The notes under the pieces were generated by a model that saw nothing but the letters and a program-made list of their open reading frames with translations, was not told where the DNA came from and made no database searches. A program made the translations under genes and the position numbers. From CAYNRG01 sp047974855 (lineage in GTDB: Bacteria > Bacillota_I > Bacilli_A > Erysipelotrichales > Erysipelotrichaceae), in NCBI GenBank assembly GCA_047974855.1, contig JBKECT010000043.1:1-14901 (forward strand): a stretch of DNA of 14,901 nt, in the 5' to 3' direction. Below, piece by piece: positions 6,667 to 13,407 of the stretch (its first letter is position 1; every line of letters begins with the position of its first letter).

Positions 6667-8133
6667 ATGAGATTTCCTGAAGGATTTTTATGGGGCGGTG
6701 CTATCGCTGCTAATCAGTGCGAAGGAGCATGGAACATTGACGGTAAGGGAATGAGTGTCGCGGATGTAGCGATGTTTAAGCCTAATGTTGATCCAAAAGA
6801 TTATGTTAATCAATGGCATGTATCACAAAAGGATGTTGATATAGCAATGAAAACAAATGATTCAACTTATTATCCAAAAAGAAGAGGGATAGATTTCTAT
6901 CATCACTATAAAGAAGATATTGCTTTATTTGAAGAGATGGGATTTAAGACGTTGCGCGTATCAATCGCGTGGACTAGAATATTTGCTAATGGAGATGAGG
7001 ATACACCAAATGAAAAAGGAATTGCATTTTACAAAGATTTATTTAAAACATTACGTGCTGCAAATATAGAGCCACTAGTGACGTTAAGTCATTACGAAAT
7101 GCCATTGCATTTAGTTAATGAGTATGATGGCTGGGTAAGCAGAAAAGTTGTAGATTTCTTTGTGAAGTATGCAAAAGTGTGCTTTGAAAACTTTAAAGAA
7201 GAAGTAAAGTACTGGTTAACTTTTAATGAAATTGACAGTGTATTTCGTCATGCGTTTACTACGATTGGAGTTCTTGAGGAAAAGTACGAAAGTAAGGAAA
7301 AGGCTGAAGAAGCGATTTATCAAGCTTTGCATCACCAATTCGTTGCAAGTGCATTGGTAACTAAACTGTGTCATGAAATCATTCCGAATTCACAAATGGG
7401 ATGTATGGTAACGAAAACATTGACCTATCCTGAAACTTGTAATCCTGAAGATATTTATTTAGCACAAAAAGATAATCGAGTAAATTCATTTTATACTGAT
7501 GTGCAAGTGCTTGGGATTTATCCACCATTTATTTTTAAGGAGTGGGAGAGAAAGAAATTTAATATTCATATGGAAAAAAATGATTTAGATGTACTGAAAA
7601 ATAACACCGTAGATTTTATTTCATTCAGCTATTATATGAGTATGGTTCAAAGCGTTAATGCAGAGCAAAGAGAAAAAGTTGGTGGCAATTTGACAACAGG
7701 AGTTAAAAATCCATACCTACCTACTAGTGAATGGGGCTGGCAAGTTGATCCTATCGGGCTCAAGGTATCTCTAATTGATTTATATGACCGTTATCATAAA
7801 CCATTATGGATTGTGGAAAATGGCATAGGTTCTAAAGATGTTGTAGAAAAAGATGGATCAATTAATGACGATTATCGCATTGAATATTTTAGGAATCATT
7901 TTAAGCAAATTGCATTAGCCATTGATGAAGGTGTTGAATGTATGGGCTATACTTCATGGGCATGTATTGACCTAGTTAGTGCAAGCACATCACAAATGAC
8001 AAAACGATATGGATTTATTTATGTTGATGCGGATGATGTTGGACAGGGAACCTATAAGAGAAGCAAAAAGAAAAGCTTTGATTGGTATAAAAAAGTAATT
8101 TCAACTAATGGATGTTGTTTGGAGGATGAATAA
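6667..8133 (+). CDS. 6-phospho-beta-glucosidase (GH1), first of a tandem pair
   Basis: A 488-residue cytoplasmic family 1 retaining glycosidase. The N-terminal signature FLWGGAIAANQCEGA starts at residue 7. TFNE gives the acid/base Glu188 and WIVENGIG the nucleophile Glu384. SHYEMPLHL (residues 141-149) is the usual -1 subsite motif. The loop SASTSQMTKRYGFIYVD (from 438) is the 6-phosphate-binding signature, so it cleaves sugars delivered by the PTS. The start at ATG 6667 is set by AAAAGGAGGA (6650-6659); an earlier in-frame GTG at 6619 falls inside the intercistronic stem-loop and is rejected. It is flanked by EIIC upstream and a second GH1 downstream (one base between its stop codon and that start), so the two enzymes are translationally linked. 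The end differs from its paralogs in having NGCCLEDE rather than NGEDL. Confidence 0.95.
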   Translation: MRFPEGFLWGGAIAANQCEGAWNIDGKGMSVADVAMFKPNVDPKDYVNQWHVSQKDVDIAMKTNDSTYYPKRRGIDFYHHYKEDIALFEEMGFKTLRVSIAWTRIFANGDEDTPNEKGIAFYKDLFKTLRAANIEPLVTLSHYEMPLHLVNEYDGWVSRKVVDFFVKYAKVCFENFKEEVKYWLTFNEIDSVFRHAFTTIGVLEEKYESKEKAEEAIYQALHHQFVASALVTKLCHEIIPNSQMGCMVTKTLTYPETCNPEDIYLAQKDNRVNSFYTDVQVLGIYPPFIFKEWERKKFNIHMEKNDLDVLKNNTVDFISFSYYMSMVQSVNAEQREKVGGNLTTGVKNPYLPTSEWGWQVDPIGLKVSLIDLYDRYHKPLWIVENGIGSKDVVEKDGSINDDYRIEYFRNHFKQIALAIDEGVECMGYTSWACIDLVSASTSQMTKRYGFIYVDADDVGQGTYKRSKKKSFDWYKKVISTNGCCLEDE

Positions 8134-8134
8134 A

Positions 8135-9625
8135 GTGAAAAATATATTTCCGAGTGATTTTTTATGGGGTGGTGCAGTAGCGGCAAACCAATGTGAAGGT
8201 GCATATCTTGAAGATGGAAAAGGGATCAACGCTACAGATGTACTGGTAGGGATTATCAATGATGGAGCAAAGCCAGCAATCCGTTGGGATGATGAGAGTG
8301 AAAAGTACGAAGTACACTATGATGAAAACAAAGTTTATTTAAGTCATGATGGAGTAGATTTTTATCACCGCTATAAAGAAGATTTAGAATTAATGGCAGG
8401 TATGGGATTTAAAGCTTTCCGCACGAGTATTTCATGGGCAAGAATTTTTCCAAAAGGGGATGAAACAGAGCCTAATGAAGCCGGCTTAAAATTTTACGAT
8501 GAATTGTTTGCTGAAATGAAGCGATTAGGAATGGAACCTGTAATTACATTGAGTCACTATGAAACTCCATTGCATCTATTGACAGAGTATGGTGGATGGT
8601 GTGATGAGAGAATGATTCAATTTTGGATGAATTACGTTAATGTTGTTTTTAACAGATATAAAAACTCTGTTAAAATATGGATGACATTTAATGAGGTGAA
8701 TAATTTATTTAGAATTCCGTTTGCAGCAGGTGGATTGTTAGATATTCATCCATCTGACAAAAATGAACCAATTAGAGATTTAACAATTAAGCAAAAATAT
8801 CAAGCTGCACACTATATTTTTGTAGCACATGCCAAGACAATAGAGGCATGTCACAAGATTATTCCTGATGCACAAATTGGGTGCATGCTATCTTTATCAC
8901 ACATCGTTGCATATCCCTTCAGCAGCAATCCTGAGGATGCATTTGGAGCATTGCAATTTCATAGAAATCATTATTTTTGGACAGATACAATGTGTCGTGG
9001 AGAGTATCCTGCGTATGTTCAACGCATTTGGGAAGAGAATGATTGTAAGCCTCATATGAATGAAGGCGATTTAAAAGTCATAAAAGATAATCTGTGCGAT
9101 TTTATTGCATTTAGTTATTATATGAGTGCAGTATTTAAAGATGGAACGGGAATGGTTGCAGGTACAGGTGGAGCAAAAGGGATTAAAAACCCCTATTTAA
9201 AACTTTCTTCACCAGAACCATGGGCATGGCCAATTGATCCAAAAGGATTACGATATTTGTGTAACCTGTTAACTGATCGCTACCGTTTACCATTATTTAT
9301 TGTGGAAAATGGTATTGGTCTAGATGATGTATGTGATGCAAATGGGGAGTATAACGATCAATTTAGAATGGAATACATTCAGATGCATTTACAGGAAATT
9401 AGAGAAGCTATTCTTGATGGATGTGATATTATGGGTTATTTGTATTGGGGACCGTTTGATATTGTGTCAGCAGGTACAGGAGAAATGAAAAAAAGATATG
9501 GATTTGTCCATATTGATCGCAATAATGATGGTACGGGGACACTTAAAAGAACTAAAAAGAAGTCCTATGATTACTATAAAAAAGTTATTGAGACTAATGG
9601 AGAGGATTTAGAAATTATTACTTAG
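8135..9625 (+). CDS. 6-phospho-beta-glucosidase (GH1), second of a tandem pair
   Basis: A 496-residue paralog of the gene just upstream. Key sites: FLWGGAVAANQCEGA near residue 9, SHYETPLHLL, acid/base Glu187 in TFNE, nucleophile Glu391 in FIVENGIG, and the phosphate loop SAGTGEMKKRYGF (445-457). Two starts are possible: ATG 8126, which abuts the ribosome site, and GTG 8135. GGAGG (8121-8125) with a 9-base spacer favours GTG 8135, giving MKNIFPSDFLWGG, the normal N-terminus. The ribosome site lies within the last codons of the previous gene. It is about ten residues longer than its partner, partly through an insertion after residue 40. Two different enzymes in one operon suggest cleavage of different linkages or aglycones, but the specificity cannot be read from sequence. 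Confidence 0.93.
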   Translation: MKNIFPSDFLWGGAVAANQCEGAYLEDGKGINATDVLVGIINDGAKPAIRWDDESEKYEVHYDENKVYLSHDGVDFYHRYKEDLELMAGMGFKAFRTSISWARIFPKGDETEPNEAGLKFYDELFAEMKRLGMEPVITLSHYETPLHLLTEYGGWCDERMIQFWMNYVNVVFNRYKNSVKIWMTFNEVNNLFRIPFAAGGLLDIHPSDKNEPIRDLTIKQKYQAAHYIFVAHAKTIEACHKIIPDAQIGCMLSLSHIVAYPFSSNPEDAFGALQFHRNHYFWTDTMCRGEYPAYVQRIWEENDCKPHMNEGDLKVIKDNLCDFIAFSYYMSAVFKDGTGMVAGTGGAKGIKNPYLKLSSPEPWAWPIDPKGLRYLCNLLTDRYRLPLFIVENGIGLDDVCDANGEYNDQFRMEYIQMHLQEIREAILDGCDIMGYLYWGPFDIVSAGTGEMKKRYGFVHIDRNNDGTGTLKRTKKKSYDYYKKVIETNGEDLEIIT

Positions 9626-9683
9626 TGAAAAAAATAATACTTGAAATATTTAAATAATGTTAGAATAGAAGAGGAGGAACATT

Positions 9684-9983
9684 ATGAAGAAAATAATATT
9701 ATTATGTGCAGCTGGGATGAGCACAAGCATGTTGGTTACAAAAATGAAGGAAGAAGCAGCGGCAATTGGCTTTGAATGCATTATTGAAGCACATCCAGTA
9801 TCAAGAAGAGGAGAGGTTTTGAGAGATGCAGATTGTTGTATGCTTGGACCTCAGGCTCGCTTTAATTTGAAAAAGGTAAACGAAGAGTTTCCTAATGTAC
9901 CATGTGCAGTTATTGATATGCAGAAATATGGACAAATGGATGGAAAGGGTGTTCTAGAAGACGCTAGAGCTTTAGTGGGATAA
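9684..9983 (+). CDS. PTS EIIB component, lactose/cellobiose family
   Basis: A small cytoplasmic phosphocarrier of 99 residues, the normal size for the family. It takes the phosphate from EIIA and passes it to the sugar carried by EIIC. The phosphorylated Cys8 lies in the loop LLCAAGMSTSMLV that is diagnostic of this type. GAGGAGGAA (9671-9679) gives a strong ribosome site. Only two bases separate it from the EIIA gene. With the EIIC at 5264 and the EIIA at 9986 it completes the sugar-specific part of the transporter, although two GH1 genes separate it from EIIC. Confidence 0.95.
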   Translation: MKKIILLCAAGMSTSMLVTKMKEEAAAIGFECIIEAHPVSRRGEVLRDADCCMLGPQARFNLKKVNEEFPNVPCAVIDMQKYGQMDGKGVLEDARALVG

Positions 9984-9985
9984 AA

Positions 9986-10297
9986 ATGGAAGGATTGGAG
10001 TTAATTTGTTTTCGTATTATTTCGATTGTTGGAACAGCTAGAAGCTTATACATTGAAGCTATCCAAGAAGCGAAAGAATCTAATTTTGATTTGGCATATG
10101 AAAAAATTAGAGAGGGAGAAGAAATTTTTATTGAAGGTCATCGCTGCCATGCGGAACTTGTCCAAAAGGAAGCAAGTGGTACTCCAGTAGAGGTTAGTCT
10201 ATTGCTGGCACACGCAGAAGATCAGTTAATGAGTGCTGAAGGATTTGCGATTGTTGCAAGAGAATTTGTTGAATTATATGAGAAAATAAATACATAG
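9986..10297 (+). CDS. PTS EIIA component, lactose/cellobiose family
   Basis: A 103-residue, almost wholly helical protein that forms a trimer in the family. The phosphorylated His76 is in LLAHAEDQLM, and Asp79 corresponds to the metal-binding Asp of LacF-type proteins. Its N-terminus (LICFRIISIVGTARSLYIEAI) is the first helix of the usual three-helix unit. It receives phosphate from HPr and passes it to EIIB Cys8. The ribosome site is weak (GTGGGA, 9975-9980) and overlaps the EIIB stop region, so translation is probably coupled to that of EIIB. It is the last gene of the operon. Confidence 0.95.
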   Translation: MEGLELICFRIISIVGTARSLYIEAIQEAKESNFDLAYEKIREGEEIFIEGHRCHAELVQKEASGTPVEVSLLLAHAEDQLMSAEGFAIVAREFVELYEKINT

Positions 10298-10315
10298 TAT
10301 TTATTGGTAAATAAG

Positions 10316-10355
10316 AGCACTAAAATCTTTTGAATTAAAGATTTTAGTGTTTTTT
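10316..10355 (+). terminator. strong Rho-independent terminator of the LicR-like operon
   Basis: A perfect 13-bp stem, CACTAAAATCTTT (10318-10330) with AAAGATTTTAGTG (10337-10349), has a 6-base loop and six T (10350-10355). The stem extends by G-T and A-T pairs at 10317 and 10316. It separates the two PTS operons. Confidence 0.95.
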
Positions 10356-10472
10356 AATTGTGGTCTCACCAATAAGACGTTGCAGCACAAAAAGAACAAA
10401 TCTACTCAAAATAATGGGATTATTATACATTGTACAGTCAACAGCTTTTTTATAAGCCTGTATATTTAACAT

Positions 10473-10501
10473 TTGACAGTAACTGCTGAAAGAGGTATTA
10501 T
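10473..10501 (+). promoter_or_regulatory. promoter of the antiterminator-controlled operon
   Basis: TTGACA (10473-10478), a 17-base spacer and TATTAT (10496-10501) form a near-consensus constitutive promoter, as expected where control acts after initiation. The start would be near 10508, only about eight bases before the first RAT. No convincing cre site was found in 10356-10472, a stretch that otherwise holds only a small AATAAT-GGG-ATTATT hairpin (10410-10424). Confidence 0.8.
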
Positions 10502-10515
10502 AAAGATAAGTTAAT

Positions 10516-10542
10516 GGACTGTTACTCTAATGAGGCATAACC
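10516..10542 (+). promoter_or_regulatory. RAT1, ribonucleic antiterminator for the LicT/BglG-type protein
   Basis: GGACTGTTAC (10516-10525) and GGCATAACC (10534-10542) are the two conserved arms of a LicT/BglG-family RAT, close to the E. coli bgl arms GGATTGTTACTG and CAGGCAAAACC; the middle forms a CTC/GAG stem with a TAAT loop. Its 3' half is also the left arm of the terminator that follows, so folding of one excludes the other. Bound antiterminator (gene at 11092) would stabilise it and let RNA polymerase continue. Confidence 0.92.
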
Positions 10543-10579
10543 ATAAAGCAGGAGTTTTTTGTGCTTAGGTATGCCTTTT
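10533..10579 (+). terminator. leader terminator overlapping RAT1
   Basis: AGGCATA (10533-10539) and CC (10541-10542) pair with GGTATGCCT (10568-10576), a 9-bp stem with one bulged A, followed by TTTT. Inside it, bases 10544-10550 pair with 10562-10567 with one bulge. It stops transcription before the EIIA gene unless RAT1 forms. Confidence 0.88.
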
Positions 10580-10598
10580 ATATTTAGGATAGAAAAGA

Positions 10599-11078
10599 GT
10601 GAAGATGAAAATATTTAATAATTCAAAAGACAACAGATTAAATTTGGTTGCACCGGTTAGTGGAGAATATGTTGACATCACAACTGTTGATGATCCTGTT
10701 TTCTCTACAAAGTTAATGGGTGATGGTTTTGCGATTATTCCCTGTGAAGATACAATTGTTGCTCCATGCGATGGGGAAATTGTTATGTTATTTAATACAA
10801 AACACGCATTCGGTATAAAGAGTAAAGAAGGAGTAGAGATATTAGTTCACATTGGAATAAACACAGTGGAATCGAATGGTGAGGGATTTAAAGCTCTTTC
10901 ATATCAAAATGCAAAAGTAAAAAAAGGAATGCCAATTATAAAATTTGATAAAGATAAATTATCAAAATATGATCTGGTGACAATGGTTATAATTACTGCT
11001 TTAAATGGGAAAACGCAGTATAAAGAGTGTGAGTATGGCAATGTTCAAAAAGGGGATTTAATTTTATCTTTGAAATAA
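10599..11078 (+). CDS. free-standing PTS EIIA, glucose type (Crr-like)
   Basis: A 159-residue soluble phosphocarrier of the EIIA-Glc superfamily. It opens with the family pattern LVAPVSGEYVDITTVDDPVF and has the two active-site histidines: His69 in NTKHAFGI and the phosphorylated His84 in ILVHIGINTV, spaced 15 residues apart as in E. coli Crr. In most bgl-type permeases this domain is fused to the C-terminus of EIIBC; here it is separate and precedes the regulator, while the EIIBC at 12034 lacks it. It should pass phosphate from HPr to Cys28 of that EIIBC. The start is either GTG 10599, nine bases after AGGA (10586-10589), or ATG 10605; spacing slightly favours the GTG. It is the first gene after the RAT1 terminator. 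Confidence 0.92.
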   Translation: MKMKIFNNSKDNRLNLVAPVSGEYVDITTVDDPVFSTKLMGDGFAIIPCEDTIVAPCDGEIVMLFNTKHAFGIKSKEGVEILVHIGINTVESNGEGFKALSYQNAKVKKGMPIIKFDKDKLSKYDLVTMVIITALNGKTQYKECEYGNVQKGDLILSLK

Positions 11079-11091
11079 AAGGAGGGTTTCT

Positions 11092-11937
11092 ATGAAGTTG
11101 TTGAAAAAAATAAACAACAATTTTGCGATTGCGGAGGATTCAAAAGGGGAAAAAATTATTGTTGAGGGGAAAGGTGTAGGATTTATGAAGATGCCTTGTG
11201 AGTTAGATGATATTGGACTAGTATCACGGACTTACTACAATTATAATAGTGATGCAATTAGAATGATACAAGGTGTAAGCCCAGATATTTTAGCAGTAGC
11301 AAACAAAATTTCAGATTATGCAAAAAGAACAATTTCTACAGAACTAAATTTTAATTTAGCATTTACGCTAGCGGATCATATTGAGTTCTGCATAGAGCGA
11401 GCACGAAAAAAGATATATCTAAAGAATCCATTTTCATATGATGTTGAACACCTTTATCCAAGTGAAATTCGCGTAGCTGAATATGCACTAATGACGATAG
11501 AAGAGGATCTAGATATTAAATTAGACTCTATCGAAAAAATTGGAATAGCATTAAATATTATAAATTCTGAAATGAAAAATAATGATGATAATGAAATCGA
11601 TGAAACTTTAATTCGAGGATGTATTACTGTGATTGAACAAGATTTTGATATAGAAATAAACCGAGAATCTTTTAATTACTCTAGGTTTGCTACACATATG
11701 AAGTATTTATTACAGAGAACAAGAGACGGTGAGATAGAAGCTGCATCCTATGAACTATACAAAGCGATTAGGAAGCAATACCCAAAGGCTTATGAGGTCG
11801 TCAACAAAATTTCAAAGTACTTAAAAGAAAATCAATTTTTGTTACGTGAGGAAGATAAATTGTATTTGATGCTACATGTGCAAAGACTATGTGATCGTGA
11901 GGACTGTTACCGAGAGGGCATAACCCAAAGTCAATAG
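11092..11937 (+). CDS. licT: BglG/LicT-family transcription antiterminator
   Basis: A 281-residue RNA-binding protein that forms dimers on RAT hairpins. Residues 1-57 are the co-antiterminator domain: KKINNNFAI includes the conserved Asn10, and EGKGVGF matches the GxGxxF turn. PRD1 covers about 65-170 and PRD2 about 171-270. Regulatory histidines are His96 (LADHIEF), His202 (FATHMKY) and His262 (LMLHVQR), but the position of LicT His159 is Asn155 (GIALNIINSE). By analogy with LicT, the EIIBC would inhibit it through PRD1 when substrate is absent, and HPr would activate it through PRD2. AAAGGAGGG (11079-11087) is the ribosome site. The tail after about residue 267 (DREDCYREGITQSQ) extends beyond PRD2, and its codons contain RAT2. 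The targets are RAT1 and RAT2 of its own operon. Confidence 0.94.
   Translation: MKLLKKINNNFAIAEDSKGEKIIVEGKGVGFMKMPCELDDIGLVSRTYYNYNSDAIRMIQGVSPDILAVANKISDYAKRTISTELNFNLAFTLADHIEFCIERARKKIYLKNPFSYDVEHLYPSEIRVAEYALMTIEEDLDIKLDSIEKIGIALNIINSEMKNNDDNEIDETLIRGCITVIEQDFDIEINRESFNYSRFATHMKYLLQRTRDGEIEAASYELYKAIRKQYPKAYEVVNKISKYLKENQFLLREEDKLYLMLHVQRLCDREDCYREGITQSQ
11901..11925 (+). promoter_or_regulatory. RAT2, second antiterminator site inside the antiterminator gene
   Basis: GGACTGTTAC (11901-11910) and GGCATAACC (11917-11925) are letter-for-letter the same arms as RAT1, separated by CGAGAG instead of TCTAATGA, which leaves a GAGA tetraloop closed by C-G pairs. It lies in the final codons of the antiterminator reading frame, ending nine bases before the TAG. 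Its 3' end overlaps the left arm of the following terminator, the standard switch arrangement. Confidence 0.9.
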
Positions 11938-11969
11938 AACATTTTTGTGTTTAATGATTTTGGGTTTTT
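11922..11969 (+). terminator. internal terminator overlapping RAT2
   Basis: AACCCAAA (11922-11929) pairs with TTTGGGTT (11959-11966), then T to 11969. TCA (11931-11933) and TGA (11955-11957) can extend the stem past a small internal loop. It would cut transcription between the antiterminator and EIIBC genes unless RAT2 is stabilised. Confidence 0.85.
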
Positions 11970-12033
11970 ATTTGGGCAATATCAGTTTGTAATGCGCATA
12001 TGAACTGTTTGCATATAAAAGGAGAATAGAAAT

Positions 12034-13407
12034 ATGACAAAAAATTATTTAAAAACTGCTGAAAGCATTTTGGGATGTGTTGGCGGTAAAGAAAACATTA
12101 CGTTTTTAACGCATTGCGTTACAAGGTTACGGTTTACGTTAAAAGACAAGAGCCTGGTTCAGGAAAGTGTATTGAATTCCTTGGATGGAATTTATGGTAT
12201 GAAGTGGAGTAATGGGCAACTACAGGTTATTATTGGGAATGAAATTAACGAAGTTTATGATGCTGTGTGCTCTGTTGGAAAAATAGAAAGAAATGAAGCT
12301 ATTAATGAAACACTCGACACAGAGTTTGATAGCAGAGAGCCGTTCGCACTTAAAAGTATTCCTTCACGATTATTGGAAACCTTATCATCAATCTTAGCTC
12401 CAATCATTCCAGCAATTGTTGCTTGTGGACTATTGCAAGGATTATTGTATTCATTTCAATCTCTGGGATGGATCAATTCAACCACGGATACATACAACTT
12501 TTTCTTTACTTGTTCACAGACGGCATTTTATTTTCTGCCTATCTTCGTGGCGTATTCAGCAGCAAAGAGATTTAAGTGTAATCCTGTACTTGCTGCCACT
12601 ACTGCTGCAATTTTAATTAATCCATCACTTTCAGCGCTTGCAGGAACTCAAATTAAGTTGTTTGGCTTAATCCCTATCACTTACGCTAGTTATGCATCAT
12701 CTGTAGTTCCAGCAATTCTTGTAGTTTATTTTCAATCATATATTGAAAAACTATGTAAAAAATTTGTCCCTAAGATGATTGATATTATAGTTACACCATT
12801 AATAACGGTAATGCTTTCTGCAATTGTTGGGTGGGTAATTTTGGCGCCTATTGGTGGTTGGATTGGGACCTTTGTAGCTGAGGGAATTTTATGGTTATAT
12901 ACTTCACTTGGTCCTATTGGTGGAGCAATTTGTGGTGCGGTATATCCATTCTTATTAATGACAGGAATGCAAGTTGCAATGTCTCCAATTACAGTTCAAA
13001 ATTTGGCTACGTTAGGATACGACTTTATTTATCCATGCACTGCAGCATCTAATGCTGCAATGGCGGTGTGTGCTCTCTATATTTTCTGGAAATCAAGAAA
13101 TGAAAATACTAAATCAATGGGATTATCAACGGGGATTACTGGATTAATAGGAGTAACAGAACCGGTATTTTTTGGGCTTATTGCCAAGTATAAAAAGGCA
13201 TTAATAGCAACAATTGTTGGTGGAGCTTCAGGTGGATTGGTAATGGGTGCCTTTACAGTTCAATATCTATCTTTTGGATTTGTTCCTTTTGGAACAATTG
13301 TGTTAGCGATGACTGAAACATTTCCGTATTACTTAATAGGGGTGTTTGTTGCCATGGTTGTTGCCTTTGCCATGATGTCTATCTTGAAATGGGAGGATAA
13401 TGCGTAA
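12034..13407 (+). CDS. PTS beta-glucoside EIIBC permease without EIIA domain
   Basis: A 457-residue membrane protein of the glucose-glucoside PTS superfamily. Residues 1-85 are the EIIB domain with phosphorylated Cys28 in LTHCVTRLRFTLKD. After a linker of about 20 residues, EIIC spans about 105-450 with the sugar-site signature GVTEPVFFG. The domain order is B-C and the usual C-terminal EIIA is absent, consistent with its length (BCA proteins are about 610-640) and with the separate EIIA at 10599. The segment LLMTGMQVAMSPI has Gln where many bgl-type EIIC proteins have His (GxHW), which may alter sugar choice. The ribosome site is AAAAGGAGAA (12018-12027). Its stop codon overlaps the GH1 start by one base (TAATG). 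It probably also acts as the sensor that phosphorylates PRD1 of the antiterminator. Confidence 0.93.
   Translation: MTKNYLKTAESILGCVGGKENITFLTHCVTRLRFTLKDKSLVQESVLNSLDGIYGMKWSNGQLQVIIGNEINEVYDAVCSVGKIERNEAINETLDTEFDSREPFALKSIPSRLLETLSSILAPIIPAIVACGLLQGLLYSFQSLGWINSTTDTYNFFFTCSQTAFYFLPIFVAYSAAKRFKCNPVLAATTAAILINPSLSALAGTQIKLFGLIPITYASYASSVVPAILVVYFQSYIEKLCKKFVPKMIDIIVTPLITVMLSAIVGWVILAPIGGWIGTFVAEGILWLYTSLGPIGGAICGAVYPFLLMTGMQVAMSPITVQNLATLGYDFIYPCTAASNAAMAVCALYIFWKSRNENTKSMGLSTGITGLIGVTEPVFFGLIAKYKKALIATIVGGASGGLVMGAFTVQYLSFGFVPFGTIVLAMTETFPYYLIGVFVAMVVAFAMMSILKWEDNA

Noticed and set aside
10368..10382. cre-like site around AAGACGTTG upstream of the second operon
   Set aside because: Only the central CG and a few flanking bases match; too many mismatches to the cre consensus, and it is about 100 bases upstream of the promoter.
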